Below are positions 60,306 to 64,000 of a DNA stretch of 64,000 bases, one piece after another. The stretch's first letter is position 1, and the number at the start of each line of letters is the position of its first letter. The position numbers and the translations under genes are program-made. Under the pieces are notes generated by a model. That model ran no database searches. It was not told where the DNA came from and saw nothing but the letters and a program-made list of their open reading frames with translations. The DNA is from Halieaceae bacterium. Lineage in GTDB: Bacteria; Pseudomonadota; Gammaproteobacteria; Pseudomonadales; Halieaceae. The stretch covers positions 1-64,000 of the forward strand of contig CABYND010000008.1 in the NCBI GenBank assembly GCA_902520195.1, read 5' to 3'.

Positions 60306-61754
60306 TCAGGGCCGCGCGGCGGCTTCCTGCGGCGTCTCTGCTCGCGAGAGCAGGTAGTAGGTGAGCGTGGAGAGTAGCAGGGCCGGGAAGACCTCGTGAA
60401 GCTCCTGCCGCAACCCAGCGGCAATCCAGACAAGCAAGGCAGAGATACCAACCGCCATTGACCAGAGCACGGTGTGAGGCGAGCCGCGTTGCCAGTACAG
60501 CCCAAATACCACTGCGGGGAAAAAGCAGACTGCGTAAAGACTGCCCGAGAAGATCGTGATCTCGACGATGTCGCCTGGCGGGTTGAGCGCTAATAGCGCC
60601 GCGACAATCGAGAATCCCATGACCGCGGTGCGGGTCCACAGGAGCTCGCGGGATGACGGCCTAAAAGGCGCCACGATGTTTTTGTAAAGCGTGGAGGCGG
60701 CGACCAGCAGCACGCTGTCCATCGACGACATTGCCGCCGCCAAGATCGAGACGACCAGAAAATCCGTCGCCCAAAAGGGAAATACTGAGGCATCGTTGAC
60801 CAACGAGGGCACGATCAGGTCGGTATCGGTGACGTCCGTCAAAATGAGGTGCGCATAGATGCCGACAGGGAACAGGCACCCAAGCACAATCGCCAGGCCG
60901 ATCGTGGCAATCCACTTGCCGCGGAGCACCTCGGCCTCGTCTTTTAGCGCATAAAATCGCGATAGCTGCCGCGGGTCAGCCAACAGCTTCAGCGAACCTG
61001 ACAGCGATACGCCTAGCAACACGGCAAAAGGGATGCCGCCATTCAGCTCAAACAAAAACTGTTTTTCCGGTAACGCACTTAATCTCGAAATCGATGCCAC
61101 CCCACCGGCGGCGCGGGTCACAAAATAAAATATGACCACGCTGCCCACAAGCATTAGCAGGCCCTGCATGACGTCAGTTCTTACCACCGAGACAAAGCCG
61201 CCCACGCAGGTATAGAGCACGACGATCAGCAGGGTAAGCCCCACGCCCGCCTCGTAAGGTACATCGATGAACATTTGCAACAGATGTCCCGTGCCCTTAA
61301 AGATGGCCAGCAGGTACAGCAGGCTCGCAAAAACGATTACGAGGGCTGAGGTTTGTACTAGCGGATGTCGGCCCTGCTGATTTGAACTGGAGATGTATCG
61401 ACTACCCAGAAAGTCCGGAATCGTCAGCGCATCCCACTGCGAGGCGAAGCGGCGCAAAGGCGGGCCGATCCAGCGCCATGAAATCCAGCTGAACACCACA
61501 AGCAGTATCGCCATCGTGAACCATGCTACTCCGTAGTCGTAGGCTTTGCCGGCGTGCCCGATGTAGGTGTTGGTTGAGGCAAAGGTCGCAAAGAAAGAAA
61601 TACCTACGACGATACCGCCCATCTCGCGGTTGCCCACGTAGTAGCCCGCCATGCCGCGGCTGGCTTGGCTGCCGAGATAGGTGTTGTAAAGTAGCGCGCC
61701 TGTGTAACCTGCCAACAGAATCAGCGACAGCCAGTGTTGTTCTATCCAACTCAT
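60306..61754 (-). CDS. Sodium:solute symporter (SSS family)
   Basis: 482-residue inner-membrane symporter with 13 or so helices. Family blocks: YVGNREMGGIVVGISFFATFASTNTYIG near helix 2, LYTCVGGFVSVVRTDVMQGLLMLVG (the SSS signature), and AAAMSSMDSVLLVAASTLYKNIV (helix 9 sodium-site serines). Belongs to the pantothenate/proline/sugar-like group; solute unknown. Convergent with the acyl-CoA synthetase fragment. Confidence 0.88.
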   Translation of the reverse strand: MSWIEQHWLSLILLAGYTGALLYNTYLGSQASRGMAGYYVGNREMGGIVVGISFFATFASTNTYIGHAGKAYDYGVAWFTMAILLVVFSWISWRWIGPPLRRFASQWDALTIPDFLGSRYISSSNQQGRHPLVQTSALVIVFASLLYLLAIFKGTGHLLQMFIDVPYEAGVGLTLLIVVLYTCVGGFVSVVRTDVMQGLLMLVGSVVIFYFVTRAAGGVASISRLSALPEKQFLFELNGGIPFAVLLGVSLSGSLKLLADPRQLSRFYALKDEAEVLRGKWIATIGLAIVLGCLFPVGIYAHLILTDVTDTDLIVPSLVNDASVFPFWATDFLVVSILAAAMSSMDSVLLVAASTLYKNIVAPFRPSSRELLWTRTAVMGFSIVAALLALNPPGDIVEITIFSGSLYAVCFFPAVVFGLYWQRGSPHTVLWSMAVGISALLVWIAAGLRQELHEVFPALLLSTLTYYLLSRAETPQEAAARP

Positions 61755-61941
61755 TGGATTTGCATCTTAGATATTTTCGGAAACTGTGCTGCTCACTCCG
61801 GCTGCAGATCAAATTGTTATGCTATCGAATTATGACTTGAGGCAACATATATGGTTCATGGCGGTGACATTAAAACAGGCGTCAAATCAGAAGCTCTTCA
61901 GGGAGCGATAGAGAAACACATCCCCAACAGGGTACCTATTA

Positions 61942-62727
61942 ATGGTTGAGAAAAGACAAATCTCATGCTTCGTAATCGTATTTAATGAAGCTGAACGAAT
62001 AGAACGGTGCCTGCAATCTGTTGCTCCGTGGGTGGATCAACTTGTTATTTTAGATAGCGGCAGTATCGATGGTACCGCTGACATTTGCAGGCGTTTCACT
62101 GATGAAGTGCACTCAACTGATTGGCCGGGTTTTGGGGCGCAACGGAATCGCGCTTTGGAGTTATGCCGACATGAATGGGTGCTGAATATCGATGCTGATG
62201 AGGTAGTGCCTGTTGAGTTGAGAACGGAAATAGAAACCCTTATGCGACGCGAGATGATCGATTTCAATCTGGTGAAAATTCCATGGCATACAGTGCTCTT
62301 TGGCAAACGGTTGAAGTTTGGCAGATATTCGACACCTCAAGGAAAGCTATTCCTTAAAGAGGGGGCACAATTCAAACAGAGATCGGTGCACGAGACGTTG
62401 TTAATACCCTCAGAACACAGCCTTACATTAACCTCAGGATTGGATCATTATAGTTGGCGGGACTACAAGCATCTCGTTTCCAAGCACACTGAATATGCTG
62501 CGCTGAGTGCCACCGACAAGTACGCTGCCGGGAAATCTAGTAACTTAATTTACGCTTACCTTCGGTTAGTAACGGACTTTTTACAGCAGTATGTCCTGCG
62601 ATTGGGCTTCTTGGATGGTTGGCGAGGCCTCTTGATGGCGGGTGTGTTAGGACAATATGCATTCCACAAGTATGCATGTCTATGGTCGATGAATCAGCGA
62701 GATAGCATGCCGAAGGATACTAACTAA
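61942..62727 (+). CDS. Family 2 glycosyltransferase, LPS core (WaaE/KdtX-like)
   Basis: 261 residues, GT-A fold. N-terminal donor site FNEAERIERCLQS, LDSGSIDGTADIC and the DxD-like NIDADEVV; C-terminal amphipathic helices near LVTDFLQQYVLRLGF. WaaE-type enzymes add glucose (beta-1,4) to heptose I of the core. Followed by a close paralogue after 18 bases, so both were probably produced by tandem duplication and transcribed together. Confidence 0.86.
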   Translation: MVEKRQISCFVIVFNEAERIERCLQSVAPWVDQLVILDSGSIDGTADICRRFTDEVHSTDWPGFGAQRNRALELCRHEWVLNIDADEVVPVELRTEIETLMRREMIDFNLVKIPWHTVLFGKRLKFGRYSTPQGKLFLKEGAQFKQRSVHETLLIPSEHSLTLTSGLDHYSWRDYKHLVSKHTEYAALSATDKYAAGKSSNLIYAYLRLVTDFLQQYVLRLGFLDGWRGLLMAGVLGQYAFHKYACLWSMNQRDSMPKDTN

Positions 62728-62745
62728 TTTTACAATCCTCTTGCC

Positions 62746-63531
62746 ATGTCTGAATCTATCAGTGTTTTCCTCATTACATTGAACGAGGTAGCACATATCG
62801 AGCAAGTACTCGAGAGTGTAGCTTGGGCTGATGAGGTGATTGTTTTGGATTCTGGCTCCACAGATGGCACGGTTGAAATCTGTAAAAGGATGGGAGTGGA
62901 TTTACATCATCAAGATTGGTTGGGCTATTCCGCACAAAAGGCCGCCGCGCTTCAACGTTGCCGTAATGACTGGTGTCTGAATGTCGACGGAGACGAGATA
63001 GTCTCCGCCGAACTAGCAAAGGAACTACAGGATTTGACTGCCAGCAAGGAGGTTTCGGCCGTTGAGATCTCTATCAATGATTTAATTATGGGCAAGTTTC
63101 TAAGCCGATTTTCGCGAAAACGCCGGATCATTCGACTATTCCGCCGATCGCAGGCGGCTTATCCCACTAACCGTACTGTTCACGAAAACCTGCAAGTCAG
63201 TGGCTCGGTTGGTAGATCTAAACATTGCCTGCATCATCTTGGCTATGATGACCCAATAAAGTATTTCGCGAAGCAAATTAAGTATGCTCAGCTGCGGGCT
63301 GAAGATAAATTTCGGGACGGCAAGAGCGGCAGTCTAATCAAACTGTGGTTGGTTGGGCCTTTTACGTTTTTCCGAACGTTTTTGCTAAGTCGGTTGTTAC
63401 TGTCTGGAAGGGCGGGATTAATTATCGCGGCCGCCGAGACCAGCTATGCCTTCTGTAAAGAAGCACACTTAATTAGACTCAGCCAACAGAAAAGCTACGG
63501 TGCCGAGGAATCGCAGCAGCAACGACATTAA
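62746..63531 (+). CDS. Family 2 glycosyltransferase, paralogue of the preceding gene
   Basis: Also 261 residues. Motifs LNEVAHIEQVLESV, LDSGSTDGTVEIC, NVDGDEIVS, and a matching C-terminal membrane-associated region (LVGPFTFFRTFLLSRLLL). Roughly a third identical to its neighbour, so the duplication is old and acceptor specificity may differ. No clear ribosome site before the ATG; translation may be coupled to the upstream gene. Confidence 0.85.
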   Translation: MSESISVFLITLNEVAHIEQVLESVAWADEVIVLDSGSTDGTVEICKRMGVDLHHQDWLGYSAQKAAALQRCRNDWCLNVDGDEIVSAELAKELQDLTASKEVSAVEISINDLIMGKFLSRFSRKRRIIRLFRRSQAAYPTNRTVHENLQVSGSVGRSKHCLHHLGYDDPIKYFAKQIKYAQLRAEDKFRDGKSGSLIKLWLVGPFTFFRTFLLSRLLLSGRAGLIIAAAETSYAFCKEAHLIRLSQQKSYGAEESQQQRH

Positions 63532-63601
63532 GAGTCCTGATGCTACTCTGAAGCTTTTACTGATAACGGCGACTAAAACTTTTAGCTGCCAACAAGGCAC
63601 G

Positions 63602-64000
63602 CTAGTGTTGAGCAGGTAAGTCCCTTGTGTTCCAGCCTTGACTCAATGTTTGATCGATCAGCGAGATTACTTGGTCGGTGGAGATCTCGCTCATTAATGA
63701 TGCACCCTTTAAGCGATGCCCCCATAAATACATTGACTCGGTTTGCTTCCTTGCTACAAGTTCTGGGGTGTAGGCGTCGGCGATTGCTGCTTGGTCTCCA
63801 TAAGGTCCGGTCCGTTTCGGATTGCTATGGGCATAAAGCCCGATCACTGGCGTGAGTTGAGTGGTCGCCATATGAACAGTGCCTGAGTCTGGACCGATAA
63901 CCAATCTGGCGAACCTACAGAGCCCTAAAAGCTCCTTTAGGTTTGTTTTTCCCGCGAGGTTTACGATGTGCACCCCCGCTAACTCCTCTATGTCTCTGGC
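63602..64000 (-). CDS. Family 9 glycosyltransferase (heptosyltransferase), 5' end outside window
   Basis: C-terminal 133 residues of a GT9 protein; the frame is open to the window edge. Diagnostic blocks are LAGKTNLKELLGLCRFARLVIG-type residues, the GPDSG donor loop, HMATTQLTPVIGLY and NPKRTGPYG. WaaC/WaaF/WaaQ-type enzymes add heptose to the inner LPS core. Convergent with the two GT2 genes, completing an LPS core cluster. Confidence 0.87.
   Translation of the reverse strand, partial: ARDIEELAGVHIVNLAGKTNLKELLGLCRFARLVIGPDSGTVHMATTQLTPVIGLYAHSNPKRTGPYGDQAAIADAYTPELVARKQTESMYLWGHRLKGASLMSEISTDQVISLIDQTLSQGWNTRDLPAQH

Overview
The window looks like chromosome from an aerobic marine gammaproteobacterium, most like the OM60/NOR5 (Halieaceae) group. 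This is inferred from gene content: several TonB-dependent receptors, SulP and sodium:solute transporters, MatB-like acyl-CoA synthetase, PhyH, P450 and SOUL proteins, and LPS core genes. No rRNA, tRNA, CRISPR array or transposase was recognised, so the assignment is soft.

Layout. 0-2 kb: 3' part of a TonB receptor with terminator. 2.3-8.6 kb: an MFS transporter, then a tight nupC / 2OG-oxygenase / modABC operon. 8.5-12.8 kb: EamA exporter, gamma carbonic anhydrase-like protein, rhodanese, SulP transporter and a SnoaL-like protein. 12.9-17.6 kb: an OxyR-like LysR regulator, serA, threonine aldolase and a soluble aldose dehydrogenase. 17.7-23.4 kb: an accessory stretch with small unknown proteins, gene fragments and an acyltransferase. 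23.4-45.8 kb: phosphate and membrane-lipid genes. 45.8-58.3 kb: P450, SOUL, cysteine synthase, hydrolases, oxygenase and acyl-CoA synthetase. 58.5-64 kb: O-antigen ligase, a symporter and LPS core glycosyltransferases.

The main discovery is a probable phosphate-starvation (Pho) island at about 19-44 kb. Arrays of 7-bp boxes (CTGTCAT-like) in strict 11-bp phase, the architecture of PhoB sites, stand before an acyltransferase (20.6 kb), phoD and, back to back with it, a small ORF-olsF-plcP operon (27.5-27.65 kb), a PAP2-glycosyltransferase-ugd operon (34.2 kb), a TonB receptor plus duplicated lipoprotein operon (35.3 kb, six boxes), a PiT phosphate transporter (43.7 kb), and one site with no obvious target (42.1 kb). 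The gene products form a coherent route for replacing phospholipid: PlcP strips head groups to give diacylglycerol, DgkA and PAP2 interconvert diacylglycerol and phosphatidate, Ugd and the glycosyltransferase could build a (glucurono)glycolipid, OlsF makes ornithine lipid, and PhoD, the receptors and PiT scavenge phosphate. The individual families are known; their joint control here is inferred from the boxes, and lipid products are untested.

A second theme is partial duplication. The 3' ends of plcP and dgkA recur as a 525-bp copy at 18.3 kb. A truncated, diverged olsF copy lies at 34.7 kb. A 398-bp 3' piece of the acyl-CoA synthetase gene is repeated on the far side of the O-antigen ligase gene. 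These suggest repeated gain and decay of lipid and surface genes.
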